Assembly: GCF_011927835.1 (NCBI RefSeq)
Contig: NZ_JAATJH010000003.1
Coordinates: forward strand, 310,001-374,000
Length of the DNA stretch: 64,000 nucleotides
Direction: 5' to 3'
Origin: Neolewinella antarctica
GTDB taxonomy: Bacteria > Bacteroidota > Bacteroidia > Chitinophagales > Saprospiraceae
The translations under genes and the position numbers were made by a program. The stretch's first letter is position 1; every line of letters starts with the position of its first letter. The notes under the pieces are model-generated. The model did no database searches. It was given only the letters and a program-made list of their open reading frames with translations, and was not told the DNA's origin. Positions 18,383 to 27,109 of this stretch are shown in pieces.

Positions 18383-19294
18383 ATGAACATCCCCGCCCTC
18401 TTCGCCGAAATCCACGCCAGCCTCCCCAACGTCAACACCGGCCGGGTAGCCGACTACATTCCCGAGCTCAGCAAGATCGACCCCACCAAATTCGGCGTCC
18501 ACGCCACGACCGTCGACGGGCGGCAATTCAGTTACGGCGACGCGGCCGAGGGCTTCAGTATCCAGTCGATCGCCAAGGTACTGTCCCTCACGATGGCCTA
18601 TCAGCGCCTGGACCAGAATCTGTGGAAGCGCGTCGGGGTAGAACCATCCGGAACACCCTTCAACAGTCTCATTCAACTGGAAGCCGACCGGGGCATCCCC
18701 CGCAACCCGATGATGAACGCCGGCGCCCTGGTGGTCTGCGACGTCCTGCTGGATTACCTCGCCGAGCCGCAACGGGAGCTCTTAGCGTTCGTTCGCTCCA
18801 TTTCACAAGACGGAACGATCAACTACAACGAAGCCGTCGCGGCGTCCGAACGGGCGAATAGTGACCGGCACCGCGCGCTCATCGAATTCATGCGCTCTTT
18901 TGGAAACATCGACAACGATACGGACCGAATCCTCAACTTCTACTGCCATCTCTGTTCGCTGGAAATGAACTGCGCCCAGGTTTCGGCTACCTTTCTTTTT
19001 CTCGCTAATCATGGTCGGAGCCCGCTTAGCGGGCAGCAAATTGTCACTGGTGGTATGTCCAAACGGATCAACGCCATCATGCAACTGACGGGTTTTTACG
19101 ACGAGGCGGGGGAGTTCTCCTACCGCGTCGGCCTGCCGGGGAAGAGTGGGGTAGGGGGCGGCATCGTGGCCGTGCTGCCGGGTAACTACGCCATCACCGT
19201 CTGGAGCCCACCCCTGAATCCGAAAGGGAATTCCGAGTTTGGAATGGCTTTTTTAGAGGAGTTCACCACCAGGGTGGGAGGGAGTGTTTTCTAG
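18383..19294 (+). CDS. glsA: Glutaminase (GlsA family)
   Basis: 303 residues from ATG 18383 (a GTG three codons upstream is in frame). Hydrolyses glutamine to glutamate and ammonia. Serine-hydrolase fold with the SxxK motif in FSIQSIAKVLSLTMA, and the family blocks EPSGTPFNSLIQLE, GIPRNPMMNAGAL, NDTDRILNFYCHLCSLEMNC, and C-terminal VGLPGKSGVGGGIVAVLPG. Length is normal. Divergent from fic; both promoters share the ~170-bp gap. Confidence 0.94.
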   Translation: MNIPALFAEIHASLPNVNTGRVADYIPELSKIDPTKFGVHATTVDGRQFSYGDAAEGFSIQSIAKVLSLTMAYQRLDQNLWKRVGVEPSGTPFNSLIQLEADRGIPRNPMMNAGALVVCDVLLDYLAEPQRELLAFVRSISQDGTINYNEAVAASERANSDRHRALIEFMRSFGNIDNDTDRILNFYCHLCSLEMNCAQVSATFLFLANHGRSPLSGQQIVTGGMSKRINAIMQLTGFYDEAGEFSYRVGLPGKSGVGGGIVAVLPGNYAITVWSPPLNPKGNSEFGMAFLEEFTTRVGGSVF

Positions 19295-19716
19295 CACGGT
19301 TATTAGCGCGGATGCCGGAGGTCAGCGATAATATTATGAAAAAATAGTTATGATGTACTTGTATCTTAATTTGTTACCCCTTACATTTGGGTCATCATGA
19401 ATTAAATAAACTTCAGTTAAAGAATTGTAGACCTACCCGCCCCGTTCCCACAATCATTAGCCTCGAACGGGTTTTCGATAATTTCACGACCACTTTCCAG
19501 GTTCCATTTTACCCTCTCGTATTTTCTGATTTAGCCGATGGCCTCTCACCATCGCTAGTTTTAAGTACGGAACCTTTCTACTTTTGGATGATGTGATCAT
19601 ACGAAATTAAAGCAATCGATAGCAGTTTTGCTTACGCTCGACCTTGTCGTCGGGACCGAAACCTAACGTGGCCCCCCTCTACAATCCTTTGACGTGTTGC
19701 TAACACCTCTCTCAGT
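19295..19716. other. Non-coding stretch with a possible small transcription unit
   Basis: A promoter-like TTG-N20-TACATTTG occurs at 19359-19389 on the plus strand, and CGATGG...CCATCG (19536-19554) followed by AGTTTTAAG could terminate a transcript of about 170 nt. The 69-codon frame here starts at a TTG inside the -7 box and has no recognisable family, so I do not call a protein. Confidence 0.3.
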
Positions 19717-19935
19717 ATGATTTATTTCCTAATTTTTTTAAGTTGCTTCTACCTCTTTTTTGGTCTCTTCTGGTGGGGCCGCTCGCGTCAGCAGCGTGCC
19801 TTTCGTAAGGAAGAGGAAGGCCTCGCAAAATCAGGTGCGCTCCGCAAGCGTTTGACGGGTACTAGCCGCAAGAAGCTGTGGGCATCTACCATTGCTAAGA
19901 ACAGCGGGCAAAGCGCCAGTGACGCCTACGCATAA
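19717..19935 (+). CDS. Small single-pass membrane protein, unknown
   Basis: 72 residues. One N-terminal membrane helix (MIYFLIFLSCFYLFFGLFWW) followed by a basic, helical cytoplasmic tail (GRSRQQRAFRKEEEGLAKSGALRKRLTGTSRKK). The composition is protein-like, with a positive-inside arrangement, and the stretch has its own intergenic space on both sides. No family recognised. Confidence 0.5.
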   Translation: MIYFLIFLSCFYLFFGLFWWGRSRQQRAFRKEEEGLAKSGALRKRLTGTSRKKLWASTIAKNSGQSASDAYA

Positions 19936-20006
19936 TTGTCGCGGGTAACCATCTTTATTTCTCCGGGCGTGCGACTTACGCATCCTTTATTCGTCGTCGT
20001 GTATTG

Positions 20007-20023
20007 TGCGCGGCCGTGGGTGC
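20007..20023 (-). repeat. 19-bp GC-rich dispersed repeat, copy 4
   Basis: TGCGCGGCCGTGGGTGCC, reverse orientation with two changes, in the 189-bp gap before the NIPSNAP gene. Confidence 0.55.
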
Positions 20024-20124
20024 CGGGTACGATTGCGCGAGTGAGGCAAACCTTACAATAAACTTTCTGATGAATCTCTAAAGTGGCTTTCGTGTGGTCT
20101 GCGGTATTTGCTTAGCTTGCCAGC

Positions 20125-20865
20125 ATGAAACGACGCCACTTCTTGCCCGCCGCCGCCACCCTGGCTGCTGCCCCCCTCATCGGTGCCCAGCCCCGAGCAT
20201 CGCTCCCCGCGGACGGTCGCCACTTAATTGAGCTACGTACCTACGAAATGAAGTTTGGTGGGGGCGGGCAGACCCTGCTCCTGACCTACCTGCGTGAAGT
20301 CCTCGGCCCACACCTCGTAGCCCTGGGTTGCTCTCCCCCACGAATCATGAAGGAACGGGGCGACTCCCAACCCGCTAAGCTTTGGGTGCTGATCAGCTAC
20401 CCATCCGCCGAAACGTACTTAGCCGCGCAGGACCAACCAGCTGATGCGAGCTACGACGCAGTCGGCCCCGATAAACCACTTTACAATCGGTTCAGTAGCC
20501 AGCTCCTGCAGCCCTTTGTCAGTCTGCCCACCGTAGCGGACGTTGCCGACGACGCAGGTTTGTTTGAACTTCGTACTTACGAAGGTTACAGCGAAGATGC
20601 CGTCCGCCGCAAAGTGGCCATGTTTAATACGGAAGAAATACCGCTATTTTACGAGGTGGGCTTAACGCCAGTCTTCTTTGGTAAGATGATTGCTGGGCCC
20701 TACCGCCCCGCGCTGGTGTATATGTTGCAATTCAAAAACATGGAAGCACGCTCCGCCGCCTGGGGTACGTTTGGGCCACACCCCGCCTGGAAGAAAATGT
20801 CCGGTAAGCCGGAATACGCTAACAGTGTATCGAACATTCGCCGCCTGTTTTTAGAACCAGTTTAA
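20125..20865 (+). CDS. Tat-exported NIPSNAP family protein
   Basis: 246 residues. The N-terminus MKRRHFLPAAATLAAAPLIGAQ is a short twin-arginine-like signal (KRRHFL) ending in AQ. The mature protein has two NIPSNAP (ferredoxin-like alpha+beta barrel) halves, each starting ELRTYE: HLIELRTYEMKFGGGGQTLL and GLFELRTYEGYSEDAVRRKVAMF, the second ending WKKMSGKPEYANSVSNIRRLFLEPV. Function of the exported NIPSNAP proteins is not settled. Monocistronic by spacing. Confidence 0.88.
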   Translation: MKRRHFLPAAATLAAAPLIGAQPRASLPADGRHLIELRTYEMKFGGGGQTLLLTYLREVLGPHLVALGCSPPRIMKERGDSQPAKLWVLISYPSAETYLAAQDQPADASYDAVGPDKPLYNRFSSQLLQPFVSLPTVADVADDAGLFELRTYEGYSEDAVRRKVAMFNTEEIPLFYEVGLTPVFFGKMIAGPYRPALVYMLQFKNMEARSAAWGTFGPHPAWKKMSGKPEYANSVSNIRRLFLEPV

Positions 20866-20879
20866 GGGGCGTCACCAGT

Positions 20880-20887
20880 TACCTTTG
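20880..20887 (+). promoter_or_regulatory. Candidate -7 box for the TIGR02587/02588 pair
   Basis: TACCTTTG matches the Bacteroidota TAnnTTTG -7 element, 137 bp upstream of the TIGR02587 start. The -33 region (TTTA) is poor, so this is only a suggestion. Confidence 0.3.
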
Positions 20888-20904
20888 CCGCCCCAACCCG
20901 CATA

Positions 20905-20921
20905 GCACCCGCGTCCACGCC
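20905..20921 (+). repeat. 19-bp GC-rich dispersed repeat, copy 5
   Basis: AGCACCCGCGTCCACGCC, forward orientation with two changes, upstream of the TIGR02587 gene. Confidence 0.5.
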
Positions 20922-21023
20922 TCCTCTTGGTGCACAGCGATATACTTAGCCCCGTCTTATTCCGAGTGGTATTCGTTTTTAATATACCGGAACATCCGTT
21001 TAATCCACTGGTTCCATTCAACA

Positions 21024-21896
21024 ATGGAAAATATTTGGGAAGTTTCCCCGCTCCACCGCCAAGTTAAGAGCGAGGGAGAAATGACGGATCTGTACAAAAT
21101 TGAAATTCGTGACTTGGCGAGGGCATTCTGTGGTGCGCTCTTTCTGGCATTACCCCTGCACTACACCATGGAGATGTGGGCCCGCGCCCGCGCCATCCCG
21201 AGTTTCATGCTGGTAGTAATTCTCGTGGCGGCTTACTTACTCAACGTTGGTTATTGCTACTACAGCAATTTTAAAGGAAGACCCGCCCGCCAGGTGCCAT
21301 GGCTGGATGCGCTGGAGAGTCTCGGCGTTGGAATCGTCGCCAGCACGATTACCTTGCTGCTAATTGATCAGGTGAACGCGCACATGAGCTTCGACGTGAT
21401 TATGTCCTGCATTGCGCTGGAAAGCGTCCCGACGAGCTTCGGGGCGAGCCTGGCCAAAAGTCAGCTTTCCGCCGGGAATAAAGAAGATGACCTAACGGAC
21501 GGCTGGGCCACGGACAAGAAAAAAATCCTCGCCTGCCTGCTCGGTGGGCTGATGTTCGCGTTCAACGTCGGGGCCACGGCGGAGCCGATCGTCATCGCTA
21601 CTTCCATTAATTATGGTCAACTCATCGGTATCGTCGTTTTTTCGCTACTCGTCAGTTACCTGATGGTGTTCATGACCGCATTTGAAAAGGAAAAGGAAGA
21701 CGAAGGAGCCGTTATGGGCCCTCAGTGGGCGGAGACCCTCATTTGTTATTCCGTTTCCCTACTGGCCAGCGCCGCGTTACTATTCATGTTTGGGTACCTC
21801 ACACCGACGACGCCCCACAACTTGGCCATCCCCTGGGTGGTCGTGCTGGGTTACGCCACCACCCTGGGTGGTTCCGCCGGCCGCTTGATTATCTAA
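21024..21896 (+). CDS. TIGR02587 family multi-pass membrane protein (DUF2391)
   Basis: 290 residues with about seven hydrophobic helices. Matches the TIGR02587 pattern as I recall it: RDLARAFCGALFLALPLHYTMEMW at the start, DALESLGVGIVASTITLLLIDQ, an ESVPTSFGASLAKSQLS block, GGLMFAFNVGATAEPI and a final GYATTLGGSAGRLII. The family is conserved but has no assigned function. It is followed after 57 bp by the TIGR02588 gene, its constant partner, so the two very probably act together in the inner membrane. The first ~20 residues may be untranslated if ATG 21081 is used. Confidence 0.82.
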   Translation: MENIWEVSPLHRQVKSEGEMTDLYKIEIRDLARAFCGALFLALPLHYTMEMWARARAIPSFMLVVILVAAYLLNVGYCYYSNFKGRPARQVPWLDALESLGVGIVASTITLLLIDQVNAHMSFDVIMSCIALESVPTSFGASLAKSQLSAGNKEDDLTDGWATDKKKILACLLGGLMFAFNVGATAEPIVIATSINYGQLIGIVVFSLLVSYLMVFMTAFEKEKEDEGAVMGPQWAETLICYSVSLLASAALLFMFGYLTPTTPHNLAIPWVVVLGYATTLGGSAGRLII

Positions 21897-21953
21897 TTAT
21901 CTAAAAACCCCAACGGTCACTGTATTTTCGGTGGACAATCACGACTCATTTTT

Positions 21954-22406
21954 ATGGCCGACGACAAACAAAAGAACGACGACAACGCGCAGCAGGATAG
22001 TGAAGACGACGGTAGCCAGCAAAGCCCCGCACCAACGTGGTTGTCCTGGTCGATCAGGGCCGCGAGTGGATTACTGGTGGTAGCACTGATCGGTTACTTC
22101 GTCTACATGGCCGCCCAACCCGTGGTGGAGCCAACGATCGAATTTACCATGCAACGGGATAAAGTAGAACAAAGAGGCGGGTCCTGGGCGGTGCCAGTGG
22201 AAATTACTAATAGAGGAACCATTTCCGTTCACGCGCTAGCCATTCGTGCGACGCGGCCGCGGGTGGGCAACAATGGCGACGAGGAGCAAACGCTGGTCAT
22301 CCCCCTTATTGGCCCCAACGAGATGGTAGAAACTACCTTCTGGTTCAGTGAAGACCCACGTAACCGGCCACCCGAATTCGCGGTAGAAAGCTATTTAGCA
22401 CCTTAA
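21954..22406 (+). CDS. TIGR02588 family single-pass membrane protein
   Basis: 150 residues: an acidic, disordered cytoplasmic N-terminus (ADDKQKNDDNAQQDSEDDGSQQS), one membrane helix (IRAASGLLVVALIGYFVYMAA) and a periplasmic beta-sandwich-like domain (EFTMQRDKVEQRGGSWAVPVEITNRGTISVHALAIRA...ETTFWFSEDPRNRPPEFAVESYL). This layout and the position after TIGR02587 identify the family. Function unknown; the external domain may sense or bind a ligand for the multi-pass partner. Confidence 0.82.
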   Translation: MADDKQKNDDNAQQDSEDDGSQQSPAPTWLSWSIRAASGLLVVALIGYFVYMAAQPVVEPTIEFTMQRDKVEQRGGSWAVPVEITNRGTISVHALAIRATRPRVGNNGDEEQTLVIPLIGPNEMVETTFWFSEDPRNRPPEFAVESYLAP

Positions 22407-22522
22407 CCGATATTTTGCGCTAATCTGGGCAACACTTACCGCCGTGAGTCATCACTTTTTACCAGCGGGCTTACCGCTCACTCCCGTCCTGGCATTTGCG
22501 TACTCACCTTACCAACATGCTC

Positions 22523-24016
22523 TTAGTTACTCAGAGCTAAGTATTCCCAAGCTCCCAACTTCTGTACGTCCGCTTCCCCGAGTGCGACCGGATTTTCGGT
22601 GAAGACATCCTTGTAAGTGCCCGCAACCATTCCGCTTCCCAGCTCGAAGGTCTGCGGCTGAGCCGATAGATTGATCATGACGATCACGCGATCACCGTTC
22701 TTCTCCCGCGTAAAAGCGTAGATATTTTCGTCATTACCCGTCGCTATTTTCACCAACTCGCCACCATACTCACCATTCCAGAGCGCTTCGTTGTTTTCTT
22801 TGAGGTCGAAAAGTGTCTTGTAAAAATCAGCGTATTGATAATCGCCCCAGTCGATTTCGTCCTTCTTGAAAAACTCGTACTGCTTGTCTACCGCCGACTC
22901 CTGGCCGGTATAGATTAACGGCATGCCGTCGAAGGTGGCCGTCAGGACCGCGAAGGCCTGGTGGCCCGCCCCGAACCGCTGAAATTCCGTACCCGACCAG
23001 GAATTTTCGTCGTGGTTGGACGTGAACTGCATCTGGTAGCCGCGCTGGTATTTTTCGTGTTTCTCGGCTAATAACTTATCAATGTCGAGTGCCGTGACGC
23101 GTTCCAAATCTTCCCCCTCCTGGCGGGCGATGTTGGCTGCGTCCGTTTTGGCTGCGCGGTTGGCACCCTGCGTTTTGGCGATTCCGTTCAGGAGATGGTG
23201 CATTTCCCAACCATAATCTACCAGAAAAGCGCCGTCGTTAACGATGGCGGGCACCTCGGCTTCGGCGAGGAGAAAAGTAGGCTTGATGGCGTAGAGGGCC
23301 GTCGTGGCTTCTTCCCAAAAGTCGACCGGGACACCGTGGGCAACGTCCACCCGGAAGCCGTCGATGCCTACGTCGCGCAGCCAGAACGACATGGCGTCGA
23401 TCATCCCCAACCGCATCTCTTTATTATCGAAATTAAGGTCGGCTACGTCCGTCCAGCCCCAGCTCTCCCCAGTTTCGGGGTTGATGGGGTCGGTGATTTG
23501 CCCGTCCTTTTGGGTGTACCAGTCGGGGTGGTCGGTGATCCAGGGGTTGTCCCAACCCGTGTGGTTCGGGACCCAGTCGATGATGGCGTACATGCCGGAT
23601 TCGTGAATGGTGGCGAGCATGTGCTTGAAGTCGTCCATCGTGCCGAAGTCGGGGTTGACGTCTCTGTAATCGGCTACGGCGTAGGGACTACCCAGTTCTC
23701 CTTTGCGTTTCTCGACACTCACTGGGTGGACGGGCATGAACCAGAGTACGTCGACGCCCATCTCCGCCAATCGGGGCAGGTGCTGCTCGAAGGCGGCAAA
23801 CGTGCCTTCGGGTGTGAAGTGGCGCAGGTTGACTTCATAAATGGCCGCGGTCTTGTGCCAATCGGGCAAGTTGGGCTCTACGGCTAAGTCACTAACTTCC
23901 CGCACGGTTTCGGCTACTTCCACGCCGGCGGAAGGGTTAGATTCGCAGGCGCTGGCGCAGGTGCAGAGTAGTAACAGGAAGAGCAGGGTGTGGGGAACGT
24001 TATCGATGGAATACAT
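22523..24016 (-). CDS. GH13 alpha-amylase family glycosidase, lipoprotein
   Basis: 497 residues. The signal LLFLLLLCTCASAC ends in a lipobox, so a surface or periplasmic lipoprotein is likely. The TIM-barrel regions of GH13 are clear: region I DWVPNH, region II GFRVDVAH (nucleophile Asp), region III LLAEAEVP (acid/base Glu) and region IV FTSNHDENSW (transition-state Asp). N-terminal IYEVNLRHFTPEGTFAAFEQHLPRLAEMGVDVLWFMPVHP is typical. The C-terminal beta domain ends the protein. Probably cleaves alpha-glucans or maltooligosaccharides; the exact substrate cannot be read. Confidence 0.92.
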   Translation of the reverse strand: MYSIDNVPHTLLFLLLLCTCASACESNPSAGVEVAETVREVSDLAVEPNLPDWHKTAAIYEVNLRHFTPEGTFAAFEQHLPRLAEMGVDVLWFMPVHPVSVEKRKGELGSPYAVADYRDVNPDFGTMDDFKHMLATIHESGMYAIIDWVPNHTGWDNPWITDHPDWYTQKDGQITDPINPETGESWGWTDVADLNFDNKEMRLGMIDAMSFWLRDVGIDGFRVDVAHGVPVDFWEEATTALYAIKPTFLLAEAEVPAIVNDGAFLVDYGWEMHHLLNGIAKTQGANRAAKTDAANIARQEGEDLERVTALDIDKLLAEKHEKYQRGYQMQFTSNHDENSWSGTEFQRFGAGHQAFAVLTATFDGMPLIYTGQESAVDKQYEFFKKDEIDWGDYQYADFYKTLFDLKENNEALWNGEYGGELVKIATGNDENIYAFTREKNGDRVIVMINLSAQPQTFELGSGMVAGTYKDVFTENPVALGEADVQKLGAWEYLALSN

Positions 24017-24103
24017 GGCGGTTAGTTGAGTTAGCTAAAGCAGATCGTCGGTTCATAACCGGGCGTCCAGGAAAATTATTGGCTGCGTTGTATCGGGCGG
24101 TCC

Positions 24104-24679
24104 CTAACAATAACAGGCTTTGCGGGGCTCCAAGTTTTGCTGGCCGAACGCCGTCCAGTATTTATGGGTCAGCAAAAACTGGTCGTTATTGGCGCGCCAC
24201 TTTTCGTCGGATAACTCCACGCCCAGTTCCCGCCGCCACTCTTCGCGTAGCAGTTCCTGATAGTGATCGTAGGTGGTAAAGGAGAGGTGGTAGAGGTCAG
24301 CATCGCAAATGATGCGCTCCAAACGATCGGAAGGGCGCTGGGGCATGATGGTCGCGTTAATGCAGCGAGTTACCTCGGCTATCTTTTCCGTTGGGTAAGC
24401 CTGGGTGCGGAGCCATTCTTCCGCGAGGCTTATGCTCACCAGCTCGTGACCGGCGTACGTTTTTACGTGGCCCGTATCGTGAAACCACGCGGCCAGGGTC
24501 AGGATTTCTAGTTCTTCCGGCGTAGCGTCTTCCGCCTGGCCGATGTCGAGCACGCCCTGCACGACGTTGATCGTGTGGTGAACATTGTGGAACAGACGGT
24601 CCTGCGGTAGGTGATCGCGGAGTAGCCGGACGACGTGGCTTCCCGCCCGGTAAACGATGGTCTTACGATGGTTGGTCAT
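24104..24679 (-). CDS. HD-domain phosphohydrolase-like protein
   Basis: 191 residues. Metal-binding residues of the HD superfamily are present: NVHHTINVV, AAWFHDTGHVKTYAGHE (the HD doublet) and ICDADLYHLSF (distal Asp). The arrangement resembles predicted metal-dependent HD phosphohydrolases acting on nucleotides or second messengers. Substrate unknown. Upstream and same strand as the GH13 gene with a gap of about 90 bp, so no firm operon. Confidence 0.8.
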   Translation of the reverse strand: MTNHRKTIVYRAGSHVVRLLRDHLPQDRLFHNVHHTINVVQGVLDIGQAEDATPEELEILTLAAWFHDTGHVKTYAGHELVSISLAEEWLRTQAYPTEKIAEVTRCINATIMPQRPSDRLERIICDADLYHLSFTTYDHYQELLREEWRRELGVELSDEKWRANNDQFLLTHKYWTAFGQQNLEPRKACYC

Positions 24680-24971
24680 GCAGCTAATTTATCGTCACTA
24701 ATACTGATGGCGGTCAGGCAGGAAACGGCAGGTTATGGGCTATGCGGCACGGTGAATGTACTACGAAGCACCCGGTTGCACGCTTGGTGCAGGATGACGC
24801 CGGGCCGCATTGAGGATTGGCGTTGCGTAGCCCGCGTATTTCACCGTGTTCCGTGATGCCTAATGATTAGTGTTAGTTTGCCCCCCCGCGCACCTTTTTT
24901 ATGCTTAGCTTAACTACGGCGTCCGGGTCAAACTCAGCGCAAATGAGAAATTTTCATAACTTCGTCCAGCA
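24680..24971. other. Non-coding stretch with a long-range inverted pair
   Basis: No credible gene. CACGGTGAA (about 24750) and TTCACCGTG (about 24840) are inverted around roughly 85 nt that contain further GC-rich dyads, suggesting a degenerate palindromic element. Repeat copy B follows directly. Confidence 0.4.
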
Positions 24972-25161
24972 TAAGAGCATGTTGAGACTTTGGGTTCCTG
25001 GCCGGTTTTAGCTACGCTGCTACTGCGTGGTGAGGCAGTTTTGTGATGGTTAAGGCAGCAAAACCGGAGTTTAGCCGTAGCTAAATGAGGATTTTGCTAA
25101 CGAAGACTACCGCAAAAGTGGCCAAAACAAGGCCGGAAGCTAAAGTCCCAACATGCTCTAA
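24972..25161. repeat. Long inverted-end repeat (AGAGCATGTTGGGAC family), copy B
   Basis: About 190 bp, nearly identical to copy A (2356-2557) but with the short centre GCCGTAGCTAAATGA in place of the 18-bp palindrome. Ends TAAGAGCATGTTGAGACTTT and AAAGTCCCAACATGCTCTA are inverted. Confidence 0.75.
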
Positions 25162-25272
25162 ATCTCAGTACATCACGCCGCAGGGGCACAAAACAATCTC
25201 CCGGCGTCATTTTCAGAATCCCATATTTGGGATGTTTAGCTACGGATTGCCCGTAAAACGGTAAAAGTAATC

Positions 25273-25500
25273 ATGAAAAAAGTAGAGCCTCAGGAGGTTT
25301 CCCGTTACTGGAGTAAGCTGCCGAAGACGCACGCCGATGCGCTACTGCTGTACTTGAATGGTAACAGCTACCAGGACGTGTCCGACGAGCTCGAAATCCC
25401 GGTAGGGACGGTGAAGAGCCGGATCTTTAGCGCCCGGATGATTCTGAAACGGGCGGTGGTGGAGATGTTGACCGGGGATAAGGCACCTGGTTCTGCGTAG
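25273..25500 (+). CDS. Stand-alone sigma-70 region 4-like HTH protein
   Basis: 75 residues. Nearly the whole protein is one ECF-type region 4: WSKLPKTHADALLLYLNGNSYQDVSDELEIPVGTVKSRIFSARMILKRAV, with the typical (S/T)YxDVSxxLxIPxGTVKSRIxxAR helix-turn-helix. Region 2, which binds core polymerase at -10, is absent, and the sequence upstream is the repeat copy B, so either this is an independent small regulator or the 3' remnant of a sigma gene. It has its own ATG and a protein-like composition. Confidence 0.6.
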   Translation: MKKVEPQEVSRYWSKLPKTHADALLLYLNGNSYQDVSDELEIPVGTVKSRIFSARMILKRAVVEMLTGDKAPGSA

Positions 25501-25651
25501 AGTTCAACGCAATGCCTGCATTCACGCGAGTTAACAAGGTTCGATGCTGAACTCTTTCCGGACCAGAGTGGAATGGGCCACGGACCAGTTCCCCACATGT
25601 TCCGTCAAAATGCCAGCCTTTTTACTGGATGCATTCGAGCGGTAGCTCCCT

Positions 25652-26650
25652 TCACAAGCTAAAATCAATCTCCGTGTTGTCCCCGATATTCAAACTCTGC
25701 CGCAAGCCGCCGATGCTGGCGTCATTACCCACTACGGAATTGCGCAGCACGATATCGTGAATCCGCGCGTAATCGCCGATAATCGAGTCACTCACGATGG
25801 CGTGTTCCAGTTTCGTATTGGCCCCGAGGGTCACGTACGGGCCGACGATGCTGTGGCTCAGGTCGCAGCCCGGGCCGATGTGGACGGGGTGGATGATGAT
25901 CGAATTATCGAAGGGTGGCGGGTCGTCCGTTGCGAAGCCCTCGCGGCTCAAAAAGTTGGCGTTCGTTTCCAGCAGTACCTCGCGGCGGCCGCAGTCGAAC
26001 CAGTTGTCGACGGGGATGGGTTTGAGCGGCGTGCCCCATTCGTGCATCCTGGCCAGGGCATCCGTTAGCGGGTATTCCCCAATGCTGCGAATCTCGTTCT
26101 GCAGGTTGTACGAACAGGCTTCGATGAATTGCTCGACCTCCCGGATCTTGTAGCAGCCGACCATCGCCAGATTAGATTTGGGGATCTTTGGCTTCTCGAT
26201 CAGCCCCCGCAGGTTTCCTTCGTTATCCAGCTCCACGACGCCAAACTGACGGGGGTCGGCGACGACCTTCACCCCGATGCAGGAAATTTCGCTGTCCTTG
26301 AACGCTCGCAGGTCCGCGTCGATAATGGAGTCACCAAAAAAGATAATGATCTCATTCGCGTCGGCGAAGTGATCGCGGGCCAACCAGATCGCGTGCGCCG
26401 AACCGATCCGGTCGTCCTGGGTGACGAACTTCGTATTGAGCTGTGGATACGTCCGCTCGATGTATTCCCGGATTTTCTCCCCCAGGTAGCCAATGATGAA
26501 CACAAAATCCTCCACCCCCAGCTCGATCAACTGATCGACGATGAAGCTGATGATGGGCTTGCCGGCCACGGGGATAAGTGGCTTCGGCTGGGTGTAAGTG
26601 AGGGGGCGCAGGCGGGTGCCCTTACCGGCCACGGGGATGATGGCTTTCAT
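25652..26650 (-). CDS. Sugar-nucleotidyltransferase with left-handed beta-helix tail
   Basis: 332 residues from ATG 26650. Transfers a nucleotide to a sugar 1-phosphate. The N-terminal Rossmann-like domain has the pyrophosphorylase signature GKGTRLRPLTYTQPKPLIPVAGKP and a metal site in IIFFGDSII; GVVELDNEGNLRGLIEKP is the sugar-binding strand. Residues from about 240 form hexapeptide repeats (IIHPVHIGPGCDLSHSIVGPYVTLGANTKLEHAIVSDSIIGDYARI). This layout fits glucose-1-phosphate thymidylyltransferase-like or bifunctional GlmU-like proteins of Bacteroidota and archaea; the substrate is undetermined. Confidence 0.85.
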   Translation of the reverse strand: MKAIIPVAGKGTRLRPLTYTQPKPLIPVAGKPIISFIVDQLIELGVEDFVFIIGYLGEKIREYIERTYPQLNTKFVTQDDRIGSAHAIWLARDHFADANEIIIFFGDSIIDADLRAFKDSEISCIGVKVVADPRQFGVVELDNEGNLRGLIEKPKIPKSNLAMVGCYKIREVEQFIEACSYNLQNEIRSIGEYPLTDALARMHEWGTPLKPIPVDNWFDCGRREVLLETNANFLSREGFATDDPPPFDNSIIIHPVHIGPGCDLSHSIVGPYVTLGANTKLEHAIVSDSIIGDYARIHDIVLRNSVVGNDASIGGLRQSLNIGDNTEIDFSL

Positions 26651-26846
26651 GGCCGCCAAGATAGGGCGCGGGCGGGGAACAAACTGCTTATCAGACTGGA
26701 CTGTAGGGCGAACGCAGCAAACTGCGTAAGCCGCATTTTTTGAGAGGCGATTTGCCGTGAAGGCGTCGCGTGGTTAATTTACTGCGCAGTGTTTGATGCT
26801 CTTGATTAAATTCACTGCTGTCACTTACGGCGGCATCTCCAATAAT

Positions 26847-26926
26847 CGGCCGAGGGCCTCCGGCCCGAATGAAGCGTTTGCGTGTTGACGGGACGTGTTA
26901 CGTTCGGGCCAGAGGCCCTCGACCTA
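26847..26926. repeat. GGGCCTCYGGCCCGAAC palindromic repeat, full unit 1
   Basis: GGCCGAGGGCCTCCGGCCCGAA on the left is answered by TTCGGGCCAGAGGCCCTCGACC on the right around a ~35-nt spacer, giving a long hairpin. Each arm is itself a small hairpin (GGGCCTCCGGCCC). Confidence 0.75.
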
Positions 26927-27020
26927 TAATCACGTGATGCTTTACAGTGTAAAGGGTACCCTACCGAACAAGTACTGCCCGTTAGATCCGAATTTTTACG
27001 AACGATGGTTGCGAAACGAA

Positions 27021-27098
27021 TAGGTTGAGGGCTTCTAGCCCGAATGCGCTTGCGGTAGCTACCACTGCACGTTCGGGCCAGAGGCCCTCGCCCTACAA
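27021..27098. repeat. GGGCCTCYGGCCCGAAC palindromic repeat, full unit 2
   Basis: Left arm GGTTGAGGGCTTCTAGCCCG, spacer with TGCGGTAGCTACC, right arm CGTTCGGGCCAGAGGCCCTC. Same layout as unit 1. Confidence 0.75.
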
Positions 27099-27109
27099 GA
27101 ACATAGACG

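Noticed and set aside
19387-19596. 69-codon ORF after the glutaminase gene
   Set aside because: Starts at a TTG inside a promoter-like box, low-complexity composition and no family; more likely non-coding.
22251-22270. Further 19-bp repeat copy in the TIGR02588 gene (ACGCGGCCGCGGGTGGG)
   Set aside because: Fewer consensus positions match and the encoded Thr-Arg-Pro-Arg-Val is in another frame than the other coding copies.
24104-24679. CRISPR-associated or toxin role for the HD protein
   Set aside because: No cas genes, repeats or partner gene nearby; only a general HD phosphohydrolase call is supported.
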